Of a stretch of 64,000 bases of DNA, positions 49,752 through 61,281 are shown in pieces (the first letter of the stretch is position 1; each line of letters begins with the position of its first letter). The notes under the pieces are model-generated. The model was not told the DNA's origin and ran no database searches. It was given only the letters and a program-made list of their open reading frames with translations. Source of the DNA: an uncultured Bacteroidota bacterium. GTDB lineage: Bacteria; Bacteroidota; Bacteroidia; Flavobacteriales; Flavobacteriaceae. The translations under genes and the position numbers were made by a program. The stretch is taken from the NCBI GenBank assembly GCA_902554655.1, contig CACDPE010000001.1, forward strand, positions 124,001 through 188,000. Reading direction: 5' to 3'.

Positions 49752-50452
49752 TGGGACAAAAAACAAATCCAATTGGTAACAGATTAGGTATAATTAGAGG
49801 TTGGGAATCGAACTGGTACGGTGGAAAAAAGTTCGGCAATTTAATTGCTGAAGATGATAAGATAAGAAAATATGTATTTACTAGACTCGCTAAAGCCAGT
49901 GTTTCTCGTGTTATTATTGAAAGAACTCTCAAATTATTGACAATTACCATAACAACTGCTAGACCAGGTATAATTATTGGAAAGGCAGGTCAGGAGGTGG
50001 ATAAGTTAAAAGAAGAGCTTAAAAAGTTGTCTGGTAAAGATGTTCAATTAAATATTGTTGAGATTAAAAGACCTGAGCTTGAAGCTCAGCTTGTTGCATC
50101 TTCAATTGCTAGACAAATTGAAAATAGAATTTCTTACAGAAGAGCGATTAAGATGTCAATAGCAGCCACTATGAGAATGAATGCTGAAGGTATTAAGGTT
50201 CAAATTTCAGGTAGATTGAATGGAGCTGAAATGGCTAGATCTGAAACATACAAAGATGGTAGAATCCCATTATCAACTTTTAGAGCAGATATTGATTATG
50301 CTCTTGTTGAAGCACACACTACTTATGGTAGGTTAGGAATCAAAGTTTGGATAATGAAAGGTGAAGTTTACGGTAAAAGAGAATTATCTCCATTGGTAGG
50401 TTTAAGTCTTGCATCGTCTAAGAATAAAAATAATAAACAACTAAGAAGATAA
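49751..50452 (+). CDS. rpsC: 30S ribosomal protein S3
   Basis: [42 protein letters not shown]. Confidence 0.98.
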   Translation: MGQKTNPIGNRLGIIRGWESNWYGGKKFGNLIAEDDKIRKYVFTRLAKASVSRVIIERTLKLLTITITTARPGIIIGKAGQEVDKLKEELKKLSGKDVQLNIVEIKRPELEAQLVASSIARQIENRISYRRAIKMSIAATMRMNAEGIKVQISGRLNGAEMARSETYKDGRIPLSTFRADIDYALVEAHTTYGRLGIKVWIMKGEVYGKRELSPLVGLSLASSKNKNNKQLRR

Positions 50453-50462
50453 ATTTTAGATT

Positions 50463-50885
50463 ATGTTATCACCGAAGAGACAGAAGTTTAGAAAAATGCA
50501 AAAAGGGAGAATGAAAGGAAACTCCCAGAGAGGCCACAGACTTTCAAATGGTATGTTTGGAATTAAATCTCTTGAATCTAAATTTATTACATCTAGACAA
50601 ATTGAAGCTGCAAGGATTGCTGCAACAAGATATATGAAAAGAGAAGGACAATTGTGGATTAAGATTTTTCCAGACAAACCTATTACAAAAAAACCATTGG
50701 AGGTAAGAATGGGTAAAGGTAAAGGAGCTCCTGAATATTTTGTAGCTGTAGTTAAGCCTGGTAGAATTATGTTTGAAGTTGCAGGTGTTAGCATTGAAAT
50801 TGCTCAAGAAGCACTAAGGTTAGCAGCTCAAAAATTGCCTTGTAAAACAAAGTTTGTTGTTGCTAATGATTATGAACTAGTTTAA
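50463..50885 (+). CDS. rplP: 50S ribosomal protein L16
   Basis: [43 protein letters not shown]. Confidence 0.98.
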   Translation: MLSPKRQKFRKMQKGRMKGNSQRGHRLSNGMFGIKSLESKFITSRQIEAARIAATRYMKREGQLWIKIFPDKPITKKPLEVRMGKGKGAPEYFVAVVKPGRIMFEVAGVSIEIAQEALRLAAQKLPCKTKFVVANDYELV

Positions 50886-50886
50886 T

Positions 50887-51078
50887 ATGAATCAAAAAGA
50901 AATTAAAATATTAAGTGACGATGAACTAATGGACAAATTAGTTTCATTAACTAATAGTTTGTATGAAACTAAAGTGGCTCATGCTGTATCTCCTATTGAA
51001 AACCCTTTACAGGTTAGAAGTTTGAGAAGAACAATAGCTAGATTAAAGACTGAAATTTCAAAAAGATCTCAAAAATAA
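50887..51078 (+). CDS. rpmC: 50S ribosomal protein L29
   Basis: [36 protein letters not shown]. Confidence 0.96.
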   Translation: MNQKEIKILSDDELMDKLVSLTNSLYETKVAHAVSPIENPLQVRSLRRTIARLKTEISKRSQK

Positions 51079-51080
51079 TT

Positions 51081-51338
51081 ATGGAAAAAAGAAATTTAAG
51101 AAAAGAAAGGATTGGAGTTGTTACAAGTAACAAAATGGAGAAGTCTATAGTTGTTTCCGAAGTAGGTAAAGTTAAACACCCAAAGTATGGGAAGTTTGTA
51201 TTAAAAACAAAAAAATATCATGTTCACGATGAAAAAAATGAATGTGGAGAAGGTGATGTAGTTAAAATTATGGAAACTAAACCTATTAGCAAGAATAAAT
51301 GTTGGAGATTGGTTCAAATTATTGAAAAAGCAAAATAA
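51081..51338 (+). CDS. rpsQ: 30S ribosomal protein S17
   Basis: [35 protein letters not shown]. Confidence 0.97.
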   Translation: MEKRNLRKERIGVVTSNKMEKSIVVSEVGKVKHPKYGKFVLKTKKYHVHDEKNECGEGDVVKIMETKPISKNKCWRLVQIIEKAK

Positions 51339-51707
51339 ATGGTACAACAAGAAAGTAGATTATTAGTTGCAGATAATACGGGAGCGAAAGAAGTTCTAAC
51401 TATTCGTGTTTTGGGGGGTACCAAAAGAAGATATGCTTCTCTTGGTGATAAAATTGTAGTAAGTGTTAAGAATGCTACACCCAATGGTACTGTAAAAAAG
51501 GGACAGGTATCTACTGCAGTTGTTGTGAGAACACTAAAGGAAGTTAGACGAAAAGACGGGTCATACATTAGATTCGACGATAATGCTTGTGTTTTGCTAG
51601 ATGCTGCTGGAGAGATGAGAGGAACCAGAGTTTTTGGCCCTGTAGCACGAGAATTGAGAGATAAAAATTTTATGAAAATTGTTTCATTAGCACCAGAAGT
51701 ATTGTAA
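51339..51707 (+). CDS. rplN: 50S ribosomal protein L14
   Basis: [27 protein letters not shown]. Confidence 0.98.
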   Translation: MVQQESRLLVADNTGAKEVLTIRVLGGTKRRYASLGDKIVVSVKNATPNGTVKKGQVSTAVVVRTLKEVRRKDGSYIRFDDNACVLLDAAGEMRGTRVFGPVARELRDKNFMKIVSLAPEVL

Positions 51708-51708
51708 T

Positions 51709-52014
51709 ATGAGAATTAAAGTAGGAGATAGTGTAAAAGTATTAGCTGGGGATCATAAAGGATCTACTGGAAAAGTTGTTAAAGTATTTAGAGATAAAAA
51801 TTCAGCTTTAGTTGAAGGTGTTAATCTCGTGAAAAAACATAATAAACCAAATGCTAATAATCCGAAGGGTGGTATAATTGAAAAGGAGGCTCCAATTAAC
51901 TTATCTAATATTTCTCTTGTAACTAAAGATGGTGAAATTACCAAAGTAGGTTACAGAATTGAGAAGGATGGTAAAAAGGTGAGATTCTCCAAAAAATCAA
52001 ACGAAATTATTTAA
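51709..52014 (+). CDS. rplX: 50S ribosomal protein L24
   Basis: KVGDSVKVLAGDHKGSTGKVVKVF. Confidence 0.97.
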   Translation: MRIKVGDSVKVLAGDHKGSTGKVVKVFRDKNSALVEGVNLVKKHNKPNANNPKGGIIEKEAPINLSNISLVTKDGEITKVGYRIEKDGKKVRFSKKSNEII

Positions 52015-52017
52015 GTT

Positions 52018-52569
52018 ATGAGTTACGTGCCTAGATTAAAAAAAGAGTATAATGATGTAATTACTAAAAATTTGATGGACAATCATAATTTGGGTAATAT
52101 CATGCAGGTTCCAAAACTTAAAAAAATTGTTATTAGTAAAGGTGTAGGTGCAGCAGTTGCAGACAAAAAGCTAATTGATCATGCTTTAGATGAAATTTCA
52201 CTAATTTCTGGGCAGAAAGCAATTGCAACAAAATCAAAAAAAGATATTTCTAACTTCAAACTTAGAAAAGGTATGCCTGTTGGAGTAAAAGTTACTTTGA
52301 GAGGCGATAGAATGTATGAGTTTTTAGATAGACTCATAACCGCTGCTCTTCCTCGAGTTAGAGACTTTCAAGGAATAAAAGTTTCTGGATTTGATGGAAG
52401 AGGAAATTACAACTTAGGCGTAACTGAGCAAATAATTTTTCCTGAGATTAATATTGACAAAGTTAATAAGATTTCAGGAATGGATATAACCTTTGTTACA
52501 TCCACTGACAACGATACATTAGCACAAAGCTTATTAAAGGAGTTAGGACTTCCATTTAAAAAAAATTAA
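52018..52569 (+). CDS. rplE: 50S ribosomal protein L5
   Basis: [35 protein letters not shown]. Confidence 0.98.
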   Translation: MSYVPRLKKEYNDVITKNLMDNHNLGNIMQVPKLKKIVISKGVGAAVADKKLIDHALDEISLISGQKAIATKSKKDISNFKLRKGMPVGVKVTLRGDRMYEFLDRLITAALPRVRDFQGIKVSGFDGRGNYNLGVTEQIIFPEINIDKVNKISGMDITFVTSTDNDTLAQSLLKELGLPFKKN

Positions 52570-52572
52570 ACT

Positions 52573-52842
52573 ATGGCAAAAGAATCAATGAAAGCCCGTG
52601 AGGTGAAAAGAGCTAAAATGTGTGCTCGTTATGCGGCAAAAAGAAAAGCTTTAAAAGAAGCAGGTGATTATTTAGGTTTACAAAAACTCCCTAAGAATTC
52701 ATCTCCTGTTAGATCTCACAACAGATGTAAGATTACTGGTCGTCCAAAGGGTTATATGAGACAATTTGGATTATCAAGAGTCATGTTTAGAGAAATGGCT
52801 AATAAAGGTTTAATCCCAGGTGTAAGAAAAGCAAGTTGGTAA
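52573..52842 (+). CDS. rpsN: 30S ribosomal protein S14
   Basis: [42 protein letters not shown]. Confidence 0.97.
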   Translation: MAKESMKAREVKRAKMCARYAAKRKALKEAGDYLGLQKLPKNSSPVRSHNRCKITGRPKGYMRQFGLSRVMFREMANKGLIPGVRKASW

Positions 52843-52855
52843 ATTAAATAAAATT

Positions 52856-53254
52856 ATGAATACAGATCCAATCGCAGATTTTTTAACCAGACTAAGAAAT
52901 GCTAATCGTGCAGGTCATAAGACTGTTATAATTCCTATGTCAAAAATGAAAAAAGAAATTACTCAGATTCTTTTTGATCAAGGATTTATTCTTAATTACA
53001 AGTTTGATGATGAGGGAGTTCAAGGCTCAATTAAAATTGCTTTAAAGTATGATAAATTAAGTAAAGAGCCAGTTATAAAAAAATTAGAAAGAGTAAGTAA
53101 ACCAGGACTTAGAAAATATACAAATAGTTCCTCCATCCCTAGAGTTTTGAATGGTCTTGGAATTAACATTATTTCAACTTCTAAAGGCTTAATGACTGGT
53201 AAAAAAGCATCTAGAGAAAATTTAGGTGGTGAAATAATTTGTAACGTTTATTAA
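52856..53254 (+). CDS. rpsH: 30S ribosomal protein S8
   Basis: NTDPIADFLTRLRNANRAGHKTV. Confidence 0.97.
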   Translation: MNTDPIADFLTRLRNANRAGHKTVIIPMSKMKKEITQILFDQGFILNYKFDDEGVQGSIKIALKYDKLSKEPVIKKLERVSKPGLRKYTNSSSIPRVLNGLGINIISTSKGLMTGKKASRENLGGEIICNVY

Positions 53255-53256
53255 TT

Positions 53257-53799
53257 ATGTCAAGAATAGGTAATAGTCCAATTGTAGTTCCAGAAGGTGT
53301 TAATGTTGAAATTAACTCTAATAAGTTAGTTGTATCAGGTAAACTAGGTTCATTATCTCAAGTGTTTGATGGAGTTACTGTATCAAAAGAGGATAGTATA
53401 ATAACTGTTTCAAGAAACTCAGAATCAAAGGATCATAAATCTAAACATGGTTTGTATAGATCTCTAATTGCAAATATGGTTACTGGTGTTAATGAAGGAT
53501 TTACAAAGGAGCTTGAATTAGTTGGTGTTGGTTACAGAGCATCAAACAGTGGACAAAAACTAGATATTGCATTAGGTTTTTCTCATAACATAGTTCTTGA
53601 GTTACCCTCAGAAGTAAAAGTTGAAACTATTAATGAAAAGGGTAAAAACCCTATTATTAAATTGGCGTCTCATGACAAACAATTACTAGGAATGGTAGCT
53701 GCCAAAATCAGATCATTTAGAAAGCCAGAACCATATAAAGGAAAAGGAGTAAAATTTGTTGGTGAGCAAATAAGAAGAAAGGCTGGTAAATCTGCTTAA
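53257..53799 (+). CDS. rplF: 50S ribosomal protein L6
   Basis: [39 protein letters not shown]. Confidence 0.98.
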   Translation: MSRIGNSPIVVPEGVNVEINSNKLVVSGKLGSLSQVFDGVTVSKEDSIITVSRNSESKDHKSKHGLYRSLIANMVTGVNEGFTKELELVGVGYRASNSGQKLDIALGFSHNIVLELPSEVKVETINEKGKNPIIKLASHDKQLLGMVAAKIRSFRKPEPYKGKGVKFVGEQIRRKAGKSA

Positions 53800-53809
53800 A
53801 AATATAAAG

Positions 53810-54166
53810 ATGAGTAATAAAATTACATTTAAGAGAAATAAGATTAAGAAAAGAATTAGAAAAGTTGTTTTTGGTTCTAATGAAAGACCTAGATTATCTA
53901 TTTACAGAAGTAATAAGGAAATTTATGCTCAAATTATAAATGATGTTGATAAAAAAACACTCGTTGCTGCATCTTCAAAAGATAAAGAATTAACAATTGA
54001 AACTACTAACAAGATTGAAATATCTAAAATTGTAGGTAACTCAATTGCACAAAAAGCAATTAAGGTTGGTATAAAATCAGTTTCTTTTGACAGAAACGGT
54101 TATTTATACCACGGTAGAGTTAAATCATTAGCTGAAGGGGCTCGTGAAGCAGGACTTAAATTTTAA
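53810..54166 (+). CDS. rplR: 50S ribosomal protein L18
   Basis: [44 protein letters not shown]. Confidence 0.97.
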   Translation: MSNKITFKRNKIKKRIRKVVFGSNERPRLSIYRSNKEIYAQIINDVDKKTLVAASSKDKELTIETTNKIEISKIVGNSIAQKAIKVGIKSVSFDRNGYLYHGRVKSLAEGAREAGLKF

Positions 54167-54171
54167 AGTTT

Positions 54172-54690
54172 ATGAATAAAAAAAATACTGAATTTGTTAA
54201 ACCAGGTGGTCTTGATCTTAAAGACAGATTAGTTAGTATTCAGAGAGTTACTAAAGTTACTAAAGGCGGTAGAGCTTTCGGTTTCTCAGCTATTGTAGTC
54301 GTTGGTGATGAAAATGGTGTTGTAGGTCATGGTTTAGGCAAGGCTAAGGAAGTTTCTATTGCTATTTCTAAAGCAGTTGAAGATGCAAAAAAGAATTTAG
54401 TTAGAATTCCTTTATTTAATTCAACTATTCCACATGAGCAAAAAGGAAAACATGGTGGAGCAAGAGTTTATATTCAACCTGCATCTGAGGGTACTGGTGT
54501 TATTGCTGGGGGTGCAGTAAGAGCAGTCTTAGAGTCAGTAGGAATTCAAGACGTTCTATCAAAATCACAAGGATCATCTAATCCTCATAATGTAGTTAAG
54601 GCTACATTCAATGCTCTTTTTCAGTTGAGAGATGCAAATAAGGTTGCTTACGAAAGAGGAATAAGTTTAGAAAAAGTCTTTAACGGATAA
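54172..54690 (+). CDS. rpsE: 30S ribosomal protein S5
   Basis: [33 protein letters not shown]. Confidence 0.98.
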   Translation: MNKKNTEFVKPGGLDLKDRLVSIQRVTKVTKGGRAFGFSAIVVVGDENGVVGHGLGKAKEVSIAISKAVEDAKKNLVRIPLFNSTIPHEQKGKHGGARVYIQPASEGTGVIAGGAVRAVLESVGIQDVLSKSQGSSNPHNVVKATFNALFQLRDANKVAYERGISLEKVFNG

Positions 54691-54692
54691 TT

Positions 54693-54869
54693 ATGAGTAC
54701 TATTAAGATTAAACAAGTTAGAAGTAAGATTAACAGGCCAGTTAATCAAAAAAGAACTTTAGAGGCTCTTGGATTAAGAAAAATCGGCCATACTGTTGAA
54801 CATAAATTAACTCCATCAATTGAAGGAATGATTAAAAAAGTAAGACATTTAATAACTGTAATTAAGTAA
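54693..54869 (+). CDS. rpmD: 50S ribosomal protein L30
   Basis: 58-aa ORF absent from the ORF track: MSTIKIKQVRSKINRPVNQKRTLEALGLRKIGHTVEHKLTPSIEGMIKKVRHLITVIK; sits between rpsE and rplO. Confidence 0.96.
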   Translation: MSTIKIKQVRSKINRPVNQKRTLEALGLRKIGHTVEHKLTPSIEGMIKKVRHLITVIK

Positions 54870-54870
54870 T

Positions 54871-55326
54871 ATGGAATTATCTAATCTATCACCATCTAAA
54901 GGCTCAGTAACTAACAAGAAAAAAAGACTCGGTAGAGGTCAGGGCTCTGGAAAAGGTGGCACAGCTACTAGAGGACATAAAGGTGCTAAATCAAGATCTG
55001 GTTATTCTAAAAAGCTTGGTTTTGAAGGTGGACAGATGCCTCTTCAAAGAAGAATTCCAAAATTTGGTTTTAAAAATATTAATAGAGTTGAATATCAGCC
55101 TGTAAATTTAAATGCTCTACAGTTACTAGTTGACAACAAAAAAATAAAAAAAGGAACCGTAAATATTAATGTTCTAATTGAAAATGGTTTAGTTGGTAAA
55201 AATGATCTTGTTAAAATTTTAGGATCCGGTGAATTAAAAACTGCTCTTAAAGTTGAAGCACATAAGTTCTCCAAATCAGCTCAAGCACTGATAGAAAAAT
55301 CAGGTGGTGAAGTTAAAATACTGTAA
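54871..55326 (+). CDS. rplO: 50S ribosomal protein L15
   Basis: LSPSKGSVTNKKKRLGRGQGSGKGGTATRGHKGAKSRSG. Confidence 0.97.
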   Translation: MELSNLSPSKGSVTNKKKRLGRGQGSGKGGTATRGHKGAKSRSGYSKKLGFEGGQMPLQRRIPKFGFKNINRVEYQPVNLNALQLLVDNKKIKKGTVNINVLIENGLVGKNDLVKILGSGELKTALKVEAHKFSKSAQALIEKSGGEVKIL

Positions 55327-56661
55327 ATGTTGAAATTCATTGAAATAATAAAAAATATTTGGTCTATAGATGAGCTTAAAAATAGGATTTTAATTACTCT
55401 GTTTTTTTTGGCTATATATAGGTTAGGTGCACAGGTAGTTCTCCCTGGAGTCGATTATAATATTATTGCAAATGCTAAAATTGCTGGGGATGGTGGTTTA
55501 TTAGGTTTATTAAATGCATTTACTGGCGGTGCCTTTGCAAATGCATCTGTTTTTGCTTTGGGAATAATGCCTTATATTTCTGCCTCTATTGTTGTTCAAT
55601 TAATGGGTGTAGCTGTTCCGTACTTACAAAAACTTCAAAAAGAGGGTGAAAGTGGTAGAAAAAAAATAACTCAAATAACTCGCTGGTTGACAATAGCAAT
55701 CTGTATTGTACAAGCACCTGCATATTTGTTTGGATTAGGTGCTCTTGGCGTCCCTGACGCTGCTTTTGTTTTAGGAAAAGGTGTTTCTTTTGTTATTCCC
55801 TCTGTAATAATATTAGTAACTGGTTGTGTTTTTGCAATGTGGCTAGGTGAAAAAATCACTGATCGTGGTATTGGTAATGGAATTTCTCTTCTAATAACTG
55901 TGGGAATTATAGCATCACTACCTTTATCATTTGCTCAAGAATTTGTTTCTCAAATTTCTGGAAGCGGCGGTTTATTAATGATTGCAATTGAGTTTGTTAT
56001 TTGGGTAATTGTTATTGGTTTATGTGTTTTACTTGTCAAAGCAGTAAGACAAATCCCAGTCCAATATGCAAGAAGATCAGCTGTTAGTGGCCAAAATAAT
56101 ATGTTCTCAAAAAGACAGTATATTCCACTAAGACTCAATGCCTCAGGTGTTATGCCTATTATTTTTGCACAAGCAATTATGTTTGCACCTGCTTATTTAG
56201 GTCAACTTATAGGTGGAGGTTTTGGTCAATGGATGCAGACAGAATTCTCAAATATGTTTGGATTGGCATACAATATTTTATTTGGGGTTTTAATCATTGT
56301 ATTTACATATTTTTACACTGCTATTACCGTTCCTACAAATAAAATGGCTGATGATTTAAAAAGAAGTGGTGGATTTGTACCTGGAATTAAGCCTGGTACT
56401 GAAACTGCTGATTTCTTGGACAAGATAATGTCTTTAATCACCTTCCCGGGTTCAATTTTCCTGGCTTTAATTTCTGTCCTACCTGCAGTTATTGTAGCTT
56501 TGATGCAGATTCAACAGGGATGGGCGTTATTCTATGGTGGAACCTCACTTTTAATAATGGTTGGAGTGGCTATAGATACAATTCAGCAGATTAATGCTTA
56601 CTTATTGAATAGGCATTACGATGGTTTAATGAAAACTGGTAAAACTAGAAGAGTAGCATAG
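55327..56661 (+). CDS. secY: preprotein translocase subunit SecY
   Basis: LFFLAIYRLGAQVVLPGVD; multi-TM; GIGNGISLLITVGI. Confidence 0.97.
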   Translation: MLKFIEIIKNIWSIDELKNRILITLFFLAIYRLGAQVVLPGVDYNIIANAKIAGDGGLLGLLNAFTGGAFANASVFALGIMPYISASIVVQLMGVAVPYLQKLQKEGESGRKKITQITRWLTIAICIVQAPAYLFGLGALGVPDAAFVLGKGVSFVIPSVIILVTGCVFAMWLGEKITDRGIGNGISLLITVGIIASLPLSFAQEFVSQISGSGGLLMIAIEFVIWVIVIGLCVLLVKAVRQIPVQYARRSAVSGQNNMFSKRQYIPLRLNASGVMPIIFAQAIMFAPAYLGQLIGGGFGQWMQTEFSNMFGLAYNILFGVLIIVFTYFYTAITVPTNKMADDLKRSGGFVPGIKPGTETADFLDKIMSLITFPGSIFLALISVLPAVIVALMQIQQGWALFYGGTSLLIMVGVAIDTIQQINAYLLNRHYDGLMKTGKTRRVA

Positions 56662-56877
56662 ATGGCAAAACAATCAGCAATAGAGCAAGACGGAGTTGTA
56701 ATTGAGGCATTATCAAATGCAATGTTTAGAGTTGAATTAGAAAATGGTCATGTAGTAACTGCTCATATTTCAGGAAAAATGAGAATGCACTACATTAAAT
56801 TACTTCCAGGTGATAAGGTCAAGCTTGAGATGAGTCCCTACGATTTAACCAAAGCAAGAATAACATTTAGACATTAG
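56662..56877 (+). CDS. infA: translation initiation factor IF-1
   Basis: [71 protein letters not shown]. Confidence 0.98.
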   Translation: MAKQSAIEQDGVVIEALSNAMFRVELENGHVVTAHISGKMRMHYIKLLPGDKVKLEMSPYDLTKARITFRH

Positions 56878-56880
56878 AAT

Positions 56881-56997
56881 ATGAAAATAAGAGCATCAAT
56901 CAAAAAAAGAAGCCCCGAATGTAAAATTGTTCGAAGAAAAGGGAAATTATATGTAATTAATAAAAAAAATCCAAGGTTTAAACAAAGACAAGGTTAA
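56881..56997 (+). CDS. rpmJ: 50S ribosomal protein L36
   Basis: 38-aa ORF absent from the ORF track: [38 protein letters not shown]. Confidence 0.97.
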   Translation: MKIRASIKKRSPECKIVRRKGKLYVINKKNPRFKQRQG

Positions 56998-57001
56998 TAC
57001 T

Positions 57002-57376
57002 ATGGCAAGAATTTCAGGAATTGATATACCAAAAGAAAAAAGAGGAGTTATTGCTCTAACTTATATATATGGTATTGGTAAAAGCAGAGCTCAAAAAATA
57101 TTAAAAAAAGCTGAGGTTAGTGAAGATAAAAAAGTTCATGAATGGTCAGACGATGATACTTCCAAAATTAGGTCTGCTGTTTCAGAACTAACTATTGAAG
57201 GAGAATTAAGGGCCGAAAATCAAATAAATATTAAAAGATTGATGGATATTGGCTCATATAGAGGTATTAGACATAGGTTAGGATTACCTCTCAGAGGACA
57301 AAAAACCAAGAATAATTCTAGAACTAGGAAAGGGAAGAGAAAGACAGTAGCAAACAAAAAGAAAGTAACTAAATAA
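57002..57376 (+). CDS. rpsM: 30S ribosomal protein S13
   Basis: [34 protein letters not shown]. Confidence 0.98.
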   Translation: MARISGIDIPKEKRGVIALTYIYGIGKSRAQKILKKAEVSEDKKVHEWSDDDTSKIRSAVSELTIEGELRAENQINIKRLMDIGSYRGIRHRLGLPLRGQKTKNNSRTRKGKRKTVANKKKVTK

Positions 57377-57383
57377 TCTAAGT

Positions 57384-57767
57384 ATGGCTAAAGTAGCAAG
57401 TAAAAAAAGAAAAGTAGTTGTTGAGTCATTTGGTGAAGTTCACATTAATGCAACATTCAATAATATTATAATTTCTTTTACAAATAGTAAAGGTGAGGTA
57501 ATATCTTGGTCATCAGCTGGAAAAATGGGTTTTAAAGGATCTAAGAAAAATACACCATATGCAGCTCAACTTGCTGCAGAAGATGCTGTAAAAGTAGCTC
57601 ACGAAGCAGGGTTAAGAAAAGTTAAAGTATATGTTAAAGGGCCCGGAAATGGGAGAGAGTCGGCAATCAGAAGTATTCACAATGCAGGAGTAGAAGTAAC
57701 AGAAATTTTTGATGTTACTCCAAACCCGCACAACGGTTGTAGGCCTCCAAAAAGGAGAAGGGTATAA
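57384..57767 (+). CDS. rpsK: 30S ribosomal protein S11
   Basis: [46 protein letters not shown]. Confidence 0.98.
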   Translation: MAKVASKKRKVVVESFGEVHINATFNNIIISFTNSKGEVISWSSAGKMGFKGSKKNTPYAAQLAAEDAVKVAHEAGLRKVKVYVKGPGNGRESAIRSIHNAGVEVTEIFDVTPNPHNGCRPPKRRRV

Positions 57768-57778
57768 ATTAAAAAAAT

Positions 57779-58384
57779 ATGGCAAGATACATAGGACCAA
57801 AAACAAAAATATCAAGAAAGTTTGGAGAGTCAATATTCGGACCTGATAAGTCATTTGAAAAAAAGAATTATCCCCCCGGTCAGCATGGTTTAAACAAAAG
57901 AAGACAAAAAAAATCTGAATATGCTATTCAATTAATGGAAAAGCAAAAAGCAAAATTTTTATATGGTATTTTAGAGAAACAGTTTAGAAATCTTTTTGAA
58001 AAAGCAAATAGGAGTAAAGGAATTACTGGAGAAGTTTTGTTACAGTTATGTGAATCTAGGCTAGATAATATTGTCTTTAGAATGGGGTTGTCTAAATCCA
58101 GGAGTGGAGCGAGGCAACTCGTTTCACATGAACATATTGTAGTAAATGGTAAAGTTTGTAATATCCCCTCACGCTTAATTAAACCAGGTGAAATTGTTGG
58201 AGTCAGAGAAAAATCTAAATCCCTCTCAGTTATAGAAGAATCAATCGCATTGAATGATTCAGTTTATGAGTGGATTTCATGGGATAATGCTAAAATGGAA
58301 GGAGTTTTTAATTCTATTCCAAATAGAGAACAAATACCAGAAAACATAAAAGAACAATTAATAGTCGAATTATATTCGAAATAA
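57779..58384 (+). CDS. rpsD: 30S ribosomal protein S4
   Basis: [54 protein letters not shown]. Confidence 0.98.
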   Translation: MARYIGPKTKISRKFGESIFGPDKSFEKKNYPPGQHGLNKRRQKKSEYAIQLMEKQKAKFLYGILEKQFRNLFEKANRSKGITGEVLLQLCESRLDNIVFRMGLSKSRSGARQLVSHEHIVVNGKVCNIPSRLIKPGEIVGVREKSKSLSVIEESIALNDSVYEWISWDNAKMEGVFNSIPNREQIPENIKEQLIVELYSK

Positions 58385-58397
58385 TACAATTATAAAT

Positions 58398-59390
58398 ATG
58401 GCAACATTTACATTTCAAAAACCAGATAAAGTAATAATGATTGACTCAACAGATTTTGAGGGTAAGTTTGAATTCAGACCCTTAGAGCCAGGGTACGGAT
58501 TAACTGTTGGTAACGCATTGAGAAGAGTTTTATTAGCTTCTCTAGAAGGATTTGCATTTACATCAGTTAAAATTGATTCCGTTGAGCATGAATTTACATC
58601 TCTTCCAGGGATTGTGGAGGATGTTACTGAAATTATTTTGAACTTGAAACAAGTTAGATTAAAGCGTCAAATTGATTCGGTTGATAATGAAACTGTTTCG
58701 GTGTCCATTAATATGCAGGATCAACTTAAAGCAGGTGATTTACAAAAATTTATCTCAGGTTTTCAAATATTAAATCCTGATCAAATTATTTGTAATATGG
58801 AAAAAAGTGTTAAGCTAAGCTTTGAGTTAAACATTGAAAAAGGTAGAGGTTATGTTTCTGCTGAAGAGAATAAGAAATTGGGAGCACCAGTTGGTACAAT
58901 TTTTATGGACTCAGTTTTTACCCCAATTAAGAATGTGAAATACTCAATTGAAGATTATAGAGTTGAACAAAAAACTGACTATGAAAAGCTTGTTTTTGAA
59001 ATTACAACTGATGGATCAATTGATCCAAAAGATGCTTTGACAGAAGGAGCTAAAGTTTTAATACATCATTTTATGCTTTTTTCTGATGAGAGAATAACAC
59101 TAGAAGCTGATGAAATTGCTGAGACAGAAACATATGATGAAGAATCACTACATATGAGACAATTATTAAAAACTAGACTTATTGATATGGATCTTTCTGT
59201 CAGAGCTTTAAATTGTTTAAAAGCAGCTGAAGTTGATACCCTTGGTGATTTAGTTTCATTTAATAAATCAGACCTCATGAAGTTCAGGAATTTTGGAAAA
59301 AAATCTCTTACTGAGCTAGAAGAATTAGTTCTTATTAAGGGTTTAAGTTTTGGAATGGATTTATCTAAATATAAACTAGATAAAGATTAA
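58398..59390 (+). CDS. rpoA: DNA-directed RNA polymerase subunit alpha
   Basis: [37 protein letters not shown]; alpha-[21 protein letters not shown]. Confidence 0.98.
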   Translation: MATFTFQKPDKVIMIDSTDFEGKFEFRPLEPGYGLTVGNALRRVLLASLEGFAFTSVKIDSVEHEFTSLPGIVEDVTEIILNLKQVRLKRQIDSVDNETVSVSINMQDQLKAGDLQKFISGFQILNPDQIICNMEKSVKLSFELNIEKGRGYVSAEENKKLGAPVGTIFMDSVFTPIKNVKYSIEDYRVEQKTDYEKLVFEITTDGSIDPKDALTEGAKVLIHHFMLFSDERITLEADEIAETETYDEESLHMRQLLKTRLIDMDLSVRALNCLKAAEVDTLGDLVSFNKSDLMKFRNFGKKSLTELEELVLIKGLSFGMDLSKYKLDKD

Positions 59391-59402
59391 TTAATACAAA
59401 TA

Positions 59403-60089
59403 ATGAGACACGGTAAAAAATTCCCGCATCTTGGAAGAAAAAGAGGTCATCGTAAATATATGTTGGCTAACATGGCATGTTCATTAATTGAACATAAATC
59501 AATTAATACAACGCTTGCTAAAGCTAAGGCTCTTAAACTTTTTATTGAACCAATAATAACAAAATCTAAGAATGACTCTACTCACAATAGAAGGATAGCT
59601 TTCAGATACTTAAGAAATAAGTATGCTGTTACCGAGCTTTTTAGAGAAATTTCTGTAAAAGTAGGTGATAGGCCAGGTGGTTATACTAGAATAATAAAGT
59701 TAGGAAATAGATTGGGTGATAATGCCAATATGGCTATGATTGAACTTGTTGATTATAATGACACATACTCAACAACTAAACCAGATTCAAGAAAAAGAAG
59801 AAGAAGAAAGAAAAAATCATCTAATGAAAAGATACAAGACTCGATAACTGATGAAAAATTAGTTTCTAAAGAGGCTCCTGCTGCTAAAGAAGATCCTGCT
59901 GTTGAAGATGCTCCTGTTGTTGATGAGGCACCTGTTGTTGATGAGGCTCCAGTTGTTGAAGAGGCTCCAGTTGTTGAAGAGGCTCCTGCTGCTGAAGAGG
60001 CTCCTGCTGCTGAAGAGGCTCCTGCTGCTGAAGAGGCTCCTGCTCAAAATGATGAGGTTAAAAAAGAGGATTCAGAAAAAAAAGAGTAG
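59403..60089 (+). CDS. rplQ: 50S ribosomal protein L17 with long acidic repeat C-terminal extension
   Basis: [42 protein letters not shown] core; residues after about 150 are EAPA/EAPV repeats. Confidence 0.97.
   Translation: MRHGKKFPHLGRKRGHRKYMLANMACSLIEHKSINTTLAKAKALKLFIEPIITKSKNDSTHNRRIAFRYLRNKYAVTELFREISVKVGDRPGGYTRIIKLGNRLGDNANMAMIELVDYNDTYSTTKPDSRKRRRRKKKSSNEKIQDSITDEKLVSKEAPAAKEDPAVEDAPVVDEAPVVDEAPVVEEAPVVEEAPAAEEAPAAEEAPAAEEAPAQNDEVKKEDSEKKE
59883..60044 (+). repeat. 18-bp tandem repeat (9 units), consensus g(c/t)tgaagaggctcctg(c/t)t, in frame in rplQ
   Basis: Units directly readable; the last three units (59991-60044, gctgaagaggctcctgct) are identical. Confidence 0.95.
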
Positions 60090-60113
60090 ATTCTAACTAT
60101 TCTTAATAACTTT

Positions 60114-60144
60114 AAAGATAAACTATATGTTTATCTTTTTTTTT
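60114..60144 (+). terminator. intrinsic terminator after rplQ
   Basis: AAAGATAAAC-tatat-GTTTATCTTT followed by a T-run. Confidence 0.88.
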
Positions 60145-60172
60145 GTTTTAATTTTGCCTTTAATTTTTAAAA

Positions 60173-61279
60173 TTGAATCAGTATAACTTTCGCAAAAAAG
60201 CTTTCATTCTTCTAAGTGACGGAACTATTTTCCATGGGAAATCCATAGGTATTGATGGAACTGCTTATGGTGAATTGTGTTTTAATACAGGAATGACTGG
60301 TTATCAAGAAATATTTACTGACCCATCATATAACGGTCAATTAATGGTAATGGCTAATGTTCATATTGGTAACTATGGTACTAACCTAGAAGAAGTTGAA
60401 TCTAATTCTGTCAAAATCGCTGGTTTGATTTGTAAAAACTTTAGTTTTACTCATTCTAGATATAGCTCCAGTACATCTTTATTTGATTTTTTAAATAAAA
60501 ATAAAATTGTTACCATTTCAGATGTTGATACTCGAGCTCTAGTCAGCTATATTAGAGATAATGGTGCAATGAATGCATTAATAACTACTGAAAGTATTGA
60601 TAAGCTCAATGAATTAAAAAAGAGTCTTGAAAAGGTACCGAACATGAGTGGTTTAGAGTTAGCTTCAAAAGTTTCAACCAAAGAACCATATTTTTTTGGA
60701 GATGAAAATTCCACATATAAGATTGCAGTTTTAGATTTAGGAATAAAAAATAATATACTTAGGAATCTTTCATCAAGAGATTGCTATATGAAAGTTTTTC
60801 CTCACAGCGCTTCGTATGACGAAATGTGTAAATGGTCTCCCGACGCTTTTTTTATCTCAAATGGACCAGGTGATCCTGAGCCGCTTGAAAATGCAATTAA
60901 GGTTGCAAAACAAATAATTGATTCAAATAAACCACTTTTTGGAATATGTTTAGGTCATCAAGTAATTGCCTTAGCTAGTGGTATAAAAACTTACAAAATG
61001 CATAATGGTCACCGAGGTATTAATCACCCTGTTATCAATTTAAAAACAGGTAAAGGTGAAATTACATCACAAAACCATGGTTTTGCTATAAATAGAAAAG
61101 AAACAGAAGAAAATAAAAATATTGAGGTAACGCACGTACATTTAAATGATGATACTATCGCTGGAATTCGACATAAAAATAAAGATTGTTTTTCAGTACA
61201 ATTTCATCCTGAAGCTAGTGCTGGTCCTCATGATTCATCATATCTCTTTGATGAATTTGTGCAAATGATTAAAAAATAA
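60173..61279 (+). CDS. carA: carbamoyl-phosphate synthase small subunit
   Basis: [55 protein letters not shown] glutamine amidotransferase motif. TTG start. Confidence 0.96.
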   Translation: MNQYNFRKKAFILLSDGTIFHGKSIGIDGTAYGELCFNTGMTGYQEIFTDPSYNGQLMVMANVHIGNYGTNLEEVESNSVKIAGLICKNFSFTHSRYSSSTSLFDFLNKNKIVTISDVDTRALVSYIRDNGAMNALITTESIDKLNELKKSLEKVPNMSGLELASKVSTKEPYFFGDENSTYKIAVLDLGIKNNILRNLSSRDCYMKVFPHSASYDEMCKWSPDAFFISNGPGDPEPLENAIKVAKQIIDSNKPLFGICLGHQVIALASGIKTYKMHNGHRGINHPVINLKTGKGEITSQNHGFAINRKETEENKNIEVTHVHLNDDTIAGIRHKNKDCFSVQFHPEASAGPHDSSYLFDEFVQMIKK

Positions 61280-61281
61280 TA

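Noticed and set aside
50456-50794. Antisense ORFs across rplP, and similar ones in rplB, rplD, rpsC, fusA and rplX
   Set aside because: Shadow ORFs in highly conserved ribosomal genes.
56881-56997. L36 with only one cysteine (no zinc ribbon)
   Set aside because: The same Cys-poor L36 form ([31 protein letters not shown]) is usual in Bacteroidota.
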